NCBI GenBank assembly: GCA_002914805.1
Contig: JXTB01000043.1
Location: forward strand, 173,679 to 237,678
Reading direction: 5' to 3'
Origin: Parasponia andersonii
Lineage: Eukaryota; Streptophyta; Magnoliopsida; Rosales; Cannabaceae
Length of the DNA: 64,000 bases
Below are positions 1 through 12,126 of this stretch, one piece after another. The number at the start of each line of letters is the position of its first letter. The stretch's first letter is position 1. Position numbers and translations under genes: made by a program. The notes under the pieces were generated by a model. The model made no database searches. It was not told the DNA's origin and saw only the letters and a program-made list of their open reading frames with translations.

Positions 1-871
1 CTGAATCCAGTGGGAAGGGCTGCAGCTCGAACCTCCTCGCTGAATGGTGACTGACGATATCCATCAATGAGCTCATCGTCCCAACCAGCAAGTGCATCTA
101 ATGCGATCCTTAAATTGTGAACATCGACATTCAGAGGGAAAGCATCATCCCTTGCTGGCAGTACAAACGGCCTTCGTTCGTTATCCTGTTTCATAGCGGG
201 TTGGTCAGGTAGAGTCTTCTGCGATCTGTGAGAGGAATCCAGTGAAATAGTGCGACGAAACTGACTTTGGTTGTTGTGATGCGATACAGATCGATCATGA
301 CTACGTCGTTGCTCCAAATACTGTCTTAGGTCTGCAGGATCTTGTCTTGACTCTCTACTAATTCTATCGAAGACGCTTCTCGATGGTCGTCTTTGTTCGC
401 CGCTCAAGCGATCTTGACTATTAGTGGATTTACGAGAAGGTTGTACACGATCACGGTTCGTACTTAAACTCTCCGTACCAGATTCTGGAGGCAAGTTTGT
501 GACCTTGCCTTTCCCTTTGAAGATGCGATCTTCATGACACTCCTGCTGAGGTCTTGGCTGGCCGCGTCTTCTCGTCTCTAGGATCTGTATTCCTTTCTCA
601 GGTAATTTAGCAGGACGTTCTTTGGGACATTCATGTTATGGTGGGGTCACCATCTCCCTTCAGCAAGTCGTCGCAGGGTGTCATTGATCTGGTTAGTGAC
701 TTGCTGAAGGTTCACCAGCGTCTCCTCCATACGATCCTGTCTCTGCAAAAGGTTTTCTATTGTAGTCATAGTAGGCTAATCCGGAGCAGGGTCTGCCTAT
801 GTAGCAACAGTACTTTGAGGTTGGTTTTGGCTAGTTCTGGTGACTCTGGTAGTGTTTCTAGTGTTTGCCAT
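1..871 (-). pseudogene. Ty3/gypsy gag remnant, cut by left window edge
   Basis: Read on the minus strand from an ATG at 871, the peptide starts MANTRNTTRVTRTSQNQPQS and soon meets a stop. It goes on through several stops and frame changes and ends, near position 1, in the gypsy gag signature (G-WDDELIDGY then PFSEEVRAAALPTGF). That signature is typical of the start of the retrotransposon gag domain in plant Ty3/gypsy elements. No uninterrupted reading frame remains, so this copy is dead. The PBS and LTR lie directly upstream at 912-1561, so this is the 5' half of an element whose pol genes lie left of the window. Clade is not assignable from this part. Confidence 0.75.
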
Positions 872-911
872 TATTGAAAAAGTGGAATTTGACAAATCTT
901 TCTGCCGGAAT

Positions 912-931
912 AGCCCTCCTTCTAGCGCCAA
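912..931 (-). other. Primer binding site of the left gypsy element
   Basis: Immediately inside the LTR, the minus strand reads TTGGCGCTAGAAGGAGGG. It begins with TGG, the complement of a tRNA CCA end, which fits a reverse-transcription primer site. It is not the initiator-Met type (TGGTATCAGAGC). I did not identify the tRNA. Confidence 0.6.
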
Positions 932-932
932 T

Positions 933-1561
933 TGTTGATGGAGGTTTTATCAACAATAAATTTAGAAAAAATTAAGAGATGTGGCTTGTGCGAATTGAGT
1001 TAATAATCAAAGCAAATAAAGAGAGAGGATTTTATAGTGGTTCAGCCCCGAAAAAGATGAGCTTACATCCACTGTTTTTCACTATTTTATGGAGAATTAC
1101 AAGCACTCAAAATTACAATGTCTCGTCTGGAAATTAGAAAACTGAAAAGCAATTGGAATACTGAAAAACTTCTCTCTCCCCTTTGGAATATTGAGCCCCC
1201 TTATATAGGTATAGGTAACCCAATATTCCTAATTGTGAAAACGGGTAACTATACAATCGGGTAATACCATTCAAGTAACAACATAATTGGATAACTACTC
1301 AAAACAGGTAACTGATTGATCATAAATAGGAGACTTCTGTTTCCCTTTTCTTGCAGGTTTCCTGTTTGACAAAAGCATATACTTGTTTCCTTTTTCTTGC
1401 GGAAGAAGTCGCCTACATCCTATACAGAGAAGGTCGCACATACTTATGCAAAAGAGACTACACGGGGAAGGTCGTATATAACCTATGGAAGAGGTCGCAC
1501 ACATCAATACGGAGGAGGTCGAACCTAACCCTTATGCGACCTTAGGATTTTAGACCGCACA
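933..1561 (-). repeat. LTR (5' LTR) of the left gypsy element
   Basis: The 629-bp segment is bounded on the minus strand by TGTGCGGTC at its outer end and CCTCCATCAACA at its inner end, the usual TG...CA termini. It abuts the PBS. On the minus strand CTATATAAGGGGG (near 1200) is a plausible TATA box. The partner LTR and the target-site duplication lie outside the window. Confidence 0.75.
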
Positions 1562-2987
1562 ATATAAATCATTCTATAAACATATAGTGATATACATATT
1601 GAGAAACTATTTCAAACTTTATTTACTTTAAAGTTTATGCAGAAAAAAAAATTAATTTTAAATTTTGTAAATTTCTAAATCTGTAAAAAAAAATTGGAAG
1701 TTTTTTTTACATGTTTTAAATTAAAATTATATGGAAGATTCTTAATATATATTTAATTTGAGTATTGTTTTTTTCTAAGCCATTGTATTATTAATTGTTA
1801 TTATTATTTTGTGCTTATACTCGTACTCATGTCGGCCGAGGCACAATTATTATTAATCGTATATGCTCATTTTTTGATGTCTCTATATTCTATATGTATA
1901 TCAATAAAGTCATGCCCAGATAATAATATTAAATATAACAATATTCCATAGTATTTTTCCTTAAAACCTGACTAAAGCAAAATTCAATGGGGAAAAACTT
2001 TAGCCCAGAAAAAAAAAATTGCATAAGTTGTACTGTGAACGAAGACCAACATTAACGAACATCAGCCCTCACACATCAACCTATAACAAGGGCCCAAGTC
2101 ACAAACAAGGGAAACCATTTGATTTATGATAATTAGCATTATGATTTATAGTGCTTGTTGACCTTCCCTTTTATCAACAAGTACGACGAAAGAAAATGAA
2201 GATCAAGTGAAATAAAATGCATGCAATGCTTCAAGAACCTCTTACGTGGTTCGATCGGCTAACTCTCTTACTTGCGTCCACATATAAATTTCACTAATTT
2301 ATAACAAGAATACAAACTATGAGAGCTTCAATAGGGCGAGAAGTGTAATTTTCGGGTAGAATGAGCTTTTATTTATAGACAAGAAACCTCTACCCACTTA
2401 GCTAAGATAATGGAGATTCAAACATGAGGAATTTCAGACCGTATAATATAGTTGATTTAGAGGATTTAAGGCAAACTCGGTCTGGCTTGAAGTGTCCGTG
2501 AGGTGCATGTATGGCTCGCAACCTACAAAATGTTCAAAGAATATTTCTCGACTAATGTTAACAAAGGATCCTTGAACACGTTTCGGTCAAGGTCGCAATA
2601 TTCTCTGAGATGATCTCGTGGACTATACAACTAATGCTAAACTTAGGAACTTAAGTTCACATAATTATTGTCCTCGAAATTAGCTTGCAACAATTTATGA
2701 AATAGCACCTAATTCATGTTTTTAAAACAAAGAAAAACCGAAATGGGTAAAAAATCAACGTCAAATGCGAGATTTTATATTAATTCTATCACGACGAGAA
2801 ATCCAAAGTTACGATTTTTAGTAATTTTAAGTAAAAATTTAATAAAATATTAATTTTACAAAATTCAGGAAAAATTAAGTATTAGCTAATTTCATTTTGA
2901 TCTTTAAACTATCATTAATTTCATAACCATTAAAACTCTTATTAGTTTTTATTACTTAAAACAAATACGTATTAAAGTAAATTTCCA

Positions 2988-3045
2988 GCTATCTAATTTA
3001 GAAACTAGTTGAGAAAGCTATCTAATTTAGAAACTAGTTGAGAAA
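2988..3045. repeat. 29-bp tandem duplication
   Basis: Two identical 29-bp units at 2988-3016 and 3017-3045, each containing ATCTAATTTAGAAACTAG. Identity suggests a recent duplication. Confidence 0.9.
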
Positions 3046-3132
3046 TCATAAGCATGGGTAAATTGAATTTAATTTAAAACTTTAATCTAATGTTAAAAAT
3101 AATTCACATTAAATCATTTGTAGTTTCAAGTT

Positions 3133-3174
3133 CTCAAATTAATAACAAAACTACTCAAATTAATAACAAAACTA
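3133..3174. repeat. 21-bp tandem duplication
   Basis: Two identical 21-bp units at 3133-3153 and 3154-3174, core CTCAAATTAATAACAAAACT, about 90 bp after the 29-bp duplication. Confidence 0.9.
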
Positions 3175-4049
3175 TGCTCATACTATAAAATCCCAATTTT
3201 TGAATAGGTATATTGGTCATTTGACCATATTTTTAAAAAAAAAAGAAATAGAAAATATATATTAGTAGTAAGGCCCACAACTTTTTTTTTTAAAATCAAC
3301 CCTCCTCTTTCTCTTCTCTCTCTTCCTCCCTTATTCTCTCTCTCTTTGTTTCTCTCCCGTCGAAGCCGCCGAAGAACCAAAATGCAAGCGTCACCCACCG
3401 GTAGTCGTCCAGCCACAAGGAATCCCGATGAAGCTTTGCCACGCCACTAGTAACCTGCTGCCCAACTCCCACAGCCATCAGAGCCACCAAACATTGGCGA
3501 GGAGCTTGAGAAGCAGTAGATATTTTCAGTCATCGACGACTATTCCGGCTACCATTCAACCTCAAACTAAGCTCGTTTGATTCGTATCGTCTCAAGGATT
3601 ATCAAGGTATATATTTCACGATTCTATTTTGCCCTATTTAAAAGTTGCTATTTTTGGGTATTTTGAGTTCAAATTTTAGTTTTCGATCTGACCGTTATAT
3701 TTCATTTTTATTGATATTTTTGGAATATACTCGAAAAATAGAGAAGTTTGATACATATATATTGACTATATTTAGTGACCAGCACGAAAAACGATATGTA
3801 ATGGTTTAGATTTTGTCTAGTTTTGTGTGACACCGATCCAGTGTCTGCCCAAACCCGAATTGGTTGAGTTATATATATCTAACTTAGCTATTTTGGACAT
3901 TAAGAATTCTATAAAGAGACCCATTCATTGATTCAAAACTCTATTAAGAAGTTTATTTTTCCCAAGTTAGCGATCAAGAGCATAGAATTAGTTCTCGACC
4001 CTCTGAGCGATCATCCAACGGCACTTTGAGCATCCAATAGTGTACACTG

Positions 4050-4345
4050 CAACAAAAAATGTCTTTCAAGGTGCTTTATAAGTGCCTTGAAAGGCCTTTC
4101 ACGGTGCCCACAAAAGCGCCTTGGTTCCAGGTACCGTGATAGGCCTTGGCTACAAAGGTACTTATAAGGCACAGTAGAAGGTCTATCAAGGCGCTGTGAA
4201 AGGCATCTTCCACGGTGCCTATAAAGCGCCGTGAAAGACATTTTCCACAGCGCCTGTTAAGTACCTTGGTATATTTATACCAAGGCGCTTAACAGGCGCT
4301 GTGGAAGATGCCTTTCACGGTACCTATAAGGTGCCTTGGTAGATA
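4050..4345. repeat. Left subterminal repeat array of the CACTA element, with hairpin
   Basis: Repeated short units combine CACGGTGCC or GGCGCTGTG with TTTCA-like spacers in both orientations, as is usual for transposase-binding subterminal regions. Arms 4245-4273 and 4276-4304 form a near-perfect 29-bp hairpin (27 of 29 pairs). Confidence 0.8.
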
Positions 4346-4866
4346 ATTTCCAGGGGGTATTTGTAACGTATTAAAACTAACAAGTCTGAAAAACTCTTAT
4401 CACTCCATCCATGTCTTGCTTTCAAATTATACAATTTCAATAATACAGATAACTTTATAAATTTCGTACAACCCAGATAGATCGGTTTCTCAGCATCATT
4501 AAGCAATGATTAAAACTTAATAGGATCTACATCTGTTTCATATTGTGCATCATCAATCATTTCAAAAAGATCATCATTTAAATCTAAATCATAATCATCT
4601 CTTATACTCTTCTTTGACGAACATCCGGTAATTGGAATATTTTCACCATGCCATATCCATTGTTTATAACTTTGATCTATTCCATTAAAATATAAGTATT
4701 CTTTTATCTTTTTAACACCTATCTTTTGCAAATTTCCACATTTAATATATGGACATGGAATTAAATTGGAATCTTTGACATTTTCAATAGCAAACTCCAA
4801 AAAGCTATCAACTCTCTTTCTATATTCAGTCGATAGTCTATCCGCCAATATCCATTCCTTATCCAT
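4324..4866 (-). pseudogene. Truncated En/Spm transposase (transposase-associated domain)
   Basis: From the ATG at 4866 the minus strand encodes MDKEWILADRLSTEYRKRV, with CPYIKCGN and YFNGIDQSYKQWIWHGE motifs. This is the plant transposase-associated domain at the N terminus of CACTA transposases (about residues 1-80). After 118 codons a TAA stop at 4510-4512 breaks the frame. The same frame then continues with LLNDAEKPIYLGCTKF and YNLKARHGWSDKSF, the next conserved stretch of the family. Coding ends at 4324 in the subterminal repeats, so the DDE catalytic region is missing. The product cannot be a working transposase. Confidence 0.85.
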
Positions 4867-6224
4867 TCTAAGTACAATTGAAAAAAAAAATAAAAAATAA
4901 ACAACTGATATAAAAAACTAACTAATTCAATTGAGTACCATAAAAAATTATACATAATCTCTCCTATTTATAGCATTAACCAATTGAGTAACTAAACCAC
5001 CAATTATAAATTAACACTCATTTCAAATTATTCTTATATTTCTAAGTACTATCAAATTCAGAACTTAATTTATTCTTAAATAGTCTCATTTGTTACAAAC
5101 AATTTGTCAATCAACCAAATATAACCTATGACAAAATTATATTAACAGAAATAATAAATTCAACCAATCCCACACAATTATAACATCATCATATCACCAC
5201 TACATACAATTTCCTATATGATATCATATCTCATCTAGTTTAAATTTTCCAAAATAATAAGATAAAACCAATGTGAAAGTGACATGCATAACTCAATAAA
5301 AGAAAAAAATTTGAGAAAACATACCTCAGTTTGCTCAGTTTGCTAATTCACAAGTAATCTCAGTACTCTAACTTCTAGTAAAACCTATATGCAAATTAAA
5401 ATGATAAATTAAATTAAATATCTATAATCCATAATACTTTAAATTAAATTAAATTAAACATTGAATATGTAAATTTCTAAAAAACTACAAAATATTCAAT
5501 TCAAATTGCATAAATTTGGTTTAATTGACACTAAGGATAGAAATTAAAAAACATAATCTAACATGAATTGGACGATTTGAACTGAATTAGATGATTTTCA
5601 CAATTTGGTGGTTTTTTTGAATAGCACTCCTACTTAAAAGGGCTTCCCAACATGTCAAACCATCATACTTTCAGGAAGAAAGAGGAAAAAAAAAATCAAA
5701 AACATCATATTTAGAGACTTGGAGTAGCCAGAAATGTCTACATTTTGTATCAAACTATAATCCCTAAAATGCAATACATGTAAAGTCTTTTTCACACGAC
5801 ACCAACACTCAACAGTTATATTCAAATGATGCAATCAAATAAAGTCATCTTTAGTTAAAAGTGCATTAATTTTATTAGCAATAAATAATTTCTCAAGCTC
5901 CAGAACACACAATTGAAAGGCGGAGACCAGATACTCGTTAAGCATAAACAAATATAAACTCTTTCAAATATAACCTAAAACATGAAATTTCTACAAAATA
6001 ATTGGTCAAAATCATAGTTAAGACAATGAGTAATCTAATTTTAGAAACAAAAACGAGTTTAAAAGTTTAAACATACCTTGTTTACCAGAAAAAATGGTGA
6101 AAATAGTGAAAGGGCACTGGCCGCGGCTGGAAGTGAAGAGGGAAAAGGGTGAGAAAAGTAAGAGGAAAAAGTGACATGGCCTCATTTTTTTGGGTCCTTT
6201 ATATAAGGCCCCTACCTCGGCGCC

Positions 6225-6465
6225 ATATGGGTGCCGAGAAAAGTATATCACGGCGCCTAATGGCTGCTGTGAAAGTTAAATACCACGGCGCCTAAAAAGT
6301 ACTGTGGTACATATGTATCACGGCGCCTTATAAGCGCCGTGAAAGTTACATTCAACGGCGCCCATTAGGCGTTGTTAAAGATTCTATACCACAGCACTTT
6401 TTAGGTGCCGTGGTATTTCTCCGTTTATCACGGCGCTTCCGTATACGCGTTGTGATAGTACACAT
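6225..6465. repeat. Right subterminal repeat array of the CACTA element
   Basis: Units such as TATCACGGCGCCT, AAGCGCCGTGAAAG and ACCACGGCGCC repeat about every 20-40 bp in both orientations and complement the left array. Together they make the element ends extensively self-complementary. Confidence 0.8.
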
Positions 6466-7919
6466 TTTGAGTAGCAGTAGTATCACTATTCTAGTGAAAT
6501 AGGGATTTAGTTACCTCTCTTTTACATTATTTTTGAATAAAACATATTTTCTGCAATATATGAGAACAAACGTGATTCTAGAACTTTTAAATATCTGTGA
6601 TGGAATCGAATGGTATGATTTATGTATTAGATTACTCTAGGACTTTTCTGAATTTAAGTTATTTTTGGATATATTAAAATAGGGTCGTTATACTGCCCAT
6701 TTTTCTATAAAATTCAATTAACTATTTTACTAAAAATCGAAGCATCATTTGAATTTAAATTACTACATGGTAATTTTTACATATCAGTTCAGAGTATACG
6801 TATCATAGGATCACACATGAGTTCCAGGTTAGCATTATGGGATTTTTACAATGTGGCACTACGGCCCCACTGACGATGCAGAGTCTGTAAACCCGTGTGG
6901 AGTATTTCTTCTGATTATCTCTCCATTTAGCGAGCGTAGGTAATACGGTTGTCCCTCTAGGTTTGGTAGACGACACATGGGTATCTCCTCCGGTTATGAT
7001 CTAGGTGTCAGGTAGACTATATGGCACACATAGTGCCAACACTCTGGTATCCATTGATGAGAGGTAGTGAACTCATGGGTATGGGTGGATTTGTGTCATG
7101 TATTTGTGGACTGATTGGTTTTGAGATATTATGTTTTTTGTACATCTATATTTATGTATATATATATATGGACTATCAGTTTTGGATATTTTTATGAATA
7201 TATGCACATATGGTTTTGTAAAATTATTTTGGATTAAACTAACCATGTATAGGTTTTCCATCACTAAAAAGATTTTTAAACGAGGTAATGATTTCTCTAC
7301 TAAGCTTTCGAGCTCACCCATTTTATTTTCTTTTCTTTCATGTGGTTGTTCATTCGAGTCAGTTATCTTGATATCTAGGCAAGTCGTTTGGCTTACATAT
7401 ACAGTCTTATTCCTATTCCTCTTAGTTTGGTCCTCATAACTTGTTCTATTCTTTTTATTTCTAACTATTTAGCCAAATTTGTTGTTTATGCTAAGTGAAT
7501 GTATGAGGATATATTTTCTACTATTTGAGGATTTGGTGTTTAAACGGGACCCTTTAGTTCCCAAGGAGAATATTTTTAAAGATTTAAGTATTTGGAATTT
7601 TGACAAACTTTGTAAGTTAAATTTTTGACATTCAGATACTAGATTTGAAAAATCTATTAAATCAATACTGTAGTTTTATTAAACTAATTTTTCATCCAAC
7701 TTAACTATGTTTTCTTAATATTAAACTGGTGTATCTATTTTTATAAATTAAAATAAAAATGAACCTATATTAATATAGATTTTATAATGATTCAAGGTCT
7801 AAAATGAAAAATCTAAGTACTTGGTCTTCTGTGAATTTTTGTAAAATTCTTTATTTATATTAATTTACACTCAAAATTACCAAAAGTCACAGCCTTGAAT
7901 TTTGGGTCGTGATACATAC

Positions 7920-9690
7920 ATCCACTTAATAAATTTTATAGATCTTGATTAAATAATTGAACAAAGAAAGAAAGTTAATGAAACATAGATATCCATTAGA
8001 AATTAAGAGAAAAATAGCATACACAAGCTGCATAGCTTGTCTATCCATCAAGATGACTATCACAGATAGTCCAATACTTGAAAGTATGAGAAGTAAGGGG
8101 GTGAGCATTCACATGCTCAGTAGAAATTCAAATAACTTTTTTAATGGAAGAAACTTTTTACCAAACCCACATAGTTAATACATTTTCTAAAATCCATTTA
8201 TAAACTAAGATTATAAAACAATTGATATCCAAAATAATCATATATTCACAACCAAAACCATAAATATATGATTATATATATCATATATTAATCAATGTAA
8301 ATGAATAAGTTCTCATCCTCCCAACACGGCCTTCTAATATCCTTTACTAAAGGTAAGCAACATTCTGACATTACCCAAAAGTGTGTCAGCCAAAAACTTG
8401 CTTAGGGTTCACGGTCTTTTACTTAGCGCTGTAGTAACTCACTAGTGATCTAAACTACCATGATATAATAATGGAACTCAAGTGTATGATCCTATTGAAT
8501 GTACAACATGTAACAAGATATATAATAACCATGCAAAATATAATCAAATAATATTTTAAAAACTCACTTGGTATTATTTTGGGATTTATTGTAACATGGT
8601 CAACTCTCCACTATATTACCTTATATTCACAATTTAAAAATATGTACAAAAAATCTATACAATCCAATCCAAGTATAATCTAAAATATTTCAACAATTTG
8701 TCAAACCATCGTAAAATTACATTTTTTCATAAGTCAATTATAATACAATAATAAATCAAAACATATATTGAACTCCCTATCTCAAGATGGTAGTTATATC
8801 AACCTAACAACACTCGAAAAAACTCATGTTAGTTATTTGGGTGCTCGGACGGTCATTTTAGAATCCTAGTAAGCTCACTTGAAAAAATGACTTTTCCAAC
8901 AGAGGTTCAAATTGCGAAACAAAGGTCACTATTAAATTCAAAGCGCCCAAATGTGCTAGGTTAAATATGTAATTTGTCAAATATAAATCCTAGAATAGAA
9001 CCCGGCTGGTAGCACGCAAAATGATATTATTCAAGTGCCATATGCTCCGATTTTTGTATCACTTCAAAACATAGTCATATTTTATATCAAAGTTCATCTC
9101 TTAATCTCATTGAGTCTGAATTCAAAGTCAGAATTTAGTTTCGAAGTCCCAAGCCTTAAACAGACTTCAAAATCTGAAAGTTACAAAAATATCACTTTTT
9201 CTAATTATTTAGAAAATGTTCACTTTTTCGATTCTATAATTAACATGCTTCAGGATACTATTTTAATACCTAAAAATAATAATTATCCATAATTTTAACC
9301 TTCTTTTATCTCATTTAATTATTTCGGGTAAAATAATTATTTAACAAAATAATTATAAAAATGTCACTTTATAAAAATATTTGTAAAACAGCCAAATTTA
9401 GAAAAGTACTTACCGGTAGTGAGTTATTGGTAGAAACTGGTCGGAGAAGATCAGCGGTGCTATGAAAGGATGTCAGATGATGGCTTGGCGGTTGAAAAAC
9501 CATTCAGCAGACGTCTTTTTCACAGGCTTCAATCTCTGGCTCTAGGCGGAGCGGCGTCATCGGGGGGCGGCGGAGGATGACCTTTCAGTTTGTCGTGAAC
9601 AGTGGCCATTTAGAGAGATTTTGAATTTTCTCGAGGGTCTTGACTGAGAAGAAGGGAAATGGGGAGGATTTAAGAGCAAATTTTAAAACT
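7920..9690 (-). mobile_element. Gypsy-like LTR repeat, copy ii, inverted
   Basis: This is a diverged copy of the repeat at 3290-7913, in opposite orientation and almost touching it. Landmarks on the reverse strand include GGAACTCAAGTGTATGATCC at 8473-8492 (matching the reverse complement of 6801-6825) and GGGTGAGCATTCACATGCTC near 8099 (matching 7295-7320). A GC-rich leader at 9400-9660 matches the role of the 3295-3600 leader and is followed on the minus strand by a GTAAGT donor-like site near 9408. No open frame of interest was found. Boundaries are approximate. Confidence 0.5.
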
Positions 9691-10952
9691 GTAGCACACG
9701 TGTCTATGCACGGTTGGCTGAGCACTGTTCATTATATTTGCACTTTAACTCGATTTTCTCAAAATTTCTTCATATTTGCTCCTCACTAATTGCACTGATT
9801 TAAAAATTCTTATTCACTTTAGTCCAAACGCACCTAGACTTAATTAAGTCCATATTCATTGCCATTTTTTTTTGAAAATTAAAATTTATCAAAATAATCT
9901 TAGGTTTAAATTACCTAAACATCCATTTAGAAATTCGGTTTTTACAAATTCATTCATATGTAACTTCTAATTATTACGCATGGCATGGACGTAGATTTAT
10001 AAAATTTAAGAAAAAAAAATTACATGGGGTGTAAGATTTTCTCAAGTATGAGACACTTACTTAAATTAAGGTTTGGTGGCAACAATTTTGCCGTTGTTCC
10101 TCTGGGCCGGACATCCTATAAAATTAGAATGAGACAAATTAACCTCTCCTCAGAGATGATACGCACAAATTAATCGAGAAATAGCAACAATTTTACTTTT
10201 ATTTATTGTTTTAGATAATAAAAAAAAAAAGACAAGATTACTGAGAAAATGTTATTTGATAAATTCTCCATCATTCTTCATCATTTTTAAGAAAGAATAA
10301 TAATTTGCTAAGGGTCACAACTAACGTATTAAATTTTTTGTATCAATACATCCAGCATGTGATTTATCATATGCTAAGGGTCACAACCAATATATCAAAT
10401 TTTTTGTATCAATATATATAGCATATAATTTATTATCATTTAATTGATGATAACATCTATTTGTGGTAAATATGTTGATATTAAAAATTTAATAATTTGG
10501 TATAATAACTAGAACTCTAATTATTATTTTTTTTAGTATAATTATCTTTTTAAAAATGAAAACAAAATGCATGATAATGTGGCCAAACAAATTCAGGCTT
10601 TTATCTTTGTTTTTGGAGTACAAGAATGTATAACAGATACAACAAAATGTGTTGTTTGAGTCGGTGATTTTCGTTTTAAAAATTGATAAAATGTGGACTT
10701 TTGACAAAACTTCGTACGTGGAATCCATTGATATCGCCCTCTTGGAGTTGACCTGACCCACTATTGTCTATAGCAATGATTCTTTTACACTGTTTATAAT
10801 CTCATGATTTCTTTTATTCTCCTACTTTCTCTAATAACTCAGCTGTCCGGTTCGGGAAAAAAAAAAAAAAAACTAAGCTGTCATTAAAGTTAAACTAAAT
10901 GGAAAATTACAATGCACGAAGAAGAGAAAAAAAGTTTTTATTACTTAGCTGT
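9691..10952. other. Intergenic AT-rich DNA
   Basis: No gene is supported. The stretch carries one 67-bp tandem duplication (10306-10439) and several homopolymer runs. It ends at the outer LTR of the Retand-type element. Confidence 0.6.
10306..10439. repeat. 67-bp tandem duplication
   Basis: Units starting GCTAAGGGTCACAAC at 10306 and 10373 run in parallel through AAATTTTTTGTATCAATA to a TTTAT(C/T) end. Several substitutions separate them, so the duplication is not recent. Confidence 0.85.
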
Positions 10953-11742
10953 TGTTGGTACTGTTGTTACCAACTGTCAATATGTTTTCAAATTGTTGGT
11001 GCTGGTTATATCAACTGTCCACGTATCTTTACTATCTCAGAATGCTTTTGATCTCAAGCCAAACCGGAGAGGCGGGGCGACCACCTGTAAAGACTCTCCG
11101 ATGCTTAAGTCAGATATTTACTCCCGAGATTGAGTAGCAAAGACTAAGTTTTTTTTGCTTGTAAATTTTTTATGCATGTGTCTCTCTTGTACCGGGGAGA
11201 TGTATGGCATATATATATAATCCTGGAATTGAGAACCTACCGGCTCTCAATTTCAGGATTGAGTACCCTTTCTTATCATGATTTACTCCGAAGATCACGG
11301 ACTGTGATTACCGAAATTTCTCTTACACTATTGTGATCTGCTTTCCATCGTCCCCTATGGTACAAGCCTAGCAGGGTGGAGACTTTGACAATCTGCCATC
11401 CTATCAAGACGGTTTGCCCAATATGCACACCTACCCAGGATTGCATTGAATGTCCTGTCTGGGTTTAGAGCGGTCCGCTACCTCTAATGATCTTTTAGCG
11501 GAAGACCTTCGAGACTTCTGACCCCTAGCTGTCGAGGTAAGAATTAGATTGGGCTGAACTCGTCCAGGGTCTGGGATGGATTCGCCCTAGCCTACAACAA
11601 CCAATGGGCCCATGTCGTATCACGTGCAACTTATGTGGCTTTCAAGCGATCCTCCTGGACACGTGTCGAACGGTGTGTCTCCTGCCATCTATTCCGCCAC
11701 TTAACCATCCACATAGCGCACGATCTAGGAGTGGGCCCAACA
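10953..11742 (-). repeat. 3' LTR of the Retand-type element
   Basis: 790 bp, plus-strand termini TGTTGGTACTG and GGGCCCAACA. It aligns along its length with 22264-23071 and with the solo LTR at 24785-25577, with mostly transition differences. Near 11219-11260 it contains an inverted repeat (AATCCTGGAATTGAGA and its near complement) beside a TATATATA run that would be the minus-strand TATA region. Confidence 0.9.
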
Positions 11743-11970
11743 ACTGCTTATATTTCCCTATTTGATGGATTTATAGCCATAAAGTGGGGAAATCATGCCC
11801 CCATTCTGCCAATTCGAAGGGTACGCGTAGCTCATTACCATCATTATTCCCCAGTTACTGATACCGACGCACGCCAACCTATGCCACGACTTTTTCAAAT
11901 TTTCAAAATTTTAACACTTCTGATTTCCTCGCATTGTTCTCCTCCAAGGAAAACTTTTCAGCTTCTCCTC

Positions 11971-11977
11971 TATAAAA
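11971..11977 (+). promoter_or_regulatory. TATA box in front of the antisense ORF
   Basis: CTATAAAAACCC lies about 150 bp upstream of the ATG at 12127 and 230 bp inside the LTR. A CT-rich leader follows. Position and sequence fit a plant core promoter that would transcribe the antisense ORF separately from gag-pol. No transcript evidence is available here. Confidence 0.5.
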
Positions 11978-12126
11978 ACCCATACTTATGCTCATCTCTT
12001 ACTTTACCGAAATCCCTAAGTGCTCATGTTTCCTTTCTTTCAAAATTTCTAGCCTTCTCAAATCTTAGGGTTTCCGAGTCCTTATTTTTCTCGAAACTTT
12101 TGCTCTCTTTGATCGCATTCACGATA

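Larger units (their letters stand above)
1562..3289. other. Intergenic AT-rich DNA with a possible old LTR remnant
   Basis: No coding sequence is supported. The less AT-rich part at about 2110-2690 has a minus-strand TATA-like stretch near 2371-2380 and an ACGTGGTTCGATC motif like that found in plant LTRs, so it may be an eroded LTR (low confidence). Two short tandem duplications lie near the right end and are listed separately. Confidence 0.4.
4045..6479 (-). mobile_element. Non-autonomous CACTA (En/Spm) DNA transposon
   Basis: The element starts CACTGCAAC and ends GTAGCAGTA (expected ...GTG; last base mutated), flanked by a 3-bp direct repeat GTA at 4042-4044 and 6480-6482. This is the CACTA superfamily rule. 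Both ends carry dense subterminal arrays of a GGCGCC...GTGAAAG motif. Inside, on the minus strand, is the N-terminal part of an En/Spm transposase; the rest of the body is AT-rich and empty. At 2435 bp it is far shorter than an autonomous element. It sits inside the older LTR-like repeat, whose relative at 56236 shows a single GTA at the equivalent position. Confidence 0.8.
3290..7913 (+). mobile_element. Gypsy-like LTR repeat, copy i, split by a CACTA element
   Basis: A CT-rich leader with GC-rich stretches (3295-3600) is followed by non-coding sequence. The sequence is interrupted at 4045-6479 by a CACTA element and resumes to about 7913, ending TTTGGGTCGTGATA. That end resembles the 3' end of plant chromovirus (Tekay-like) LTRs (GGGTCGTGACA). 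The same sequence recurs inverted at 7920-9690 and directly at 56236-57735. Shared landmarks include TATCATAGGATCACACATGA near 6801 and a run ending AGCTCACCC near 7310. No coding capacity is visible. I infer an old solo LTR; the start is approximate. Confidence 0.55.

Noticed and set aside
3183..3490. Arg/Glu-rich minus-strand ORFs
   Set aside because: They are the reverse of a CT-rich leader, a shadow of simple sequence.
7131..7439. 102-codon plus-strand ORF, hydrophobic, with possible membrane segments
   Set aside because: It lies inside the dispersed LTR-like repeat and is not kept in the other copies, so composition explains it.
11635..12126. Extending the antisense ORF upstream to the ATG at 11635
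   Set aside because: The extra N-terminal part reads through the LTR and the TATA/leader region. The ATG at 12127 begins the part with domain similarity.
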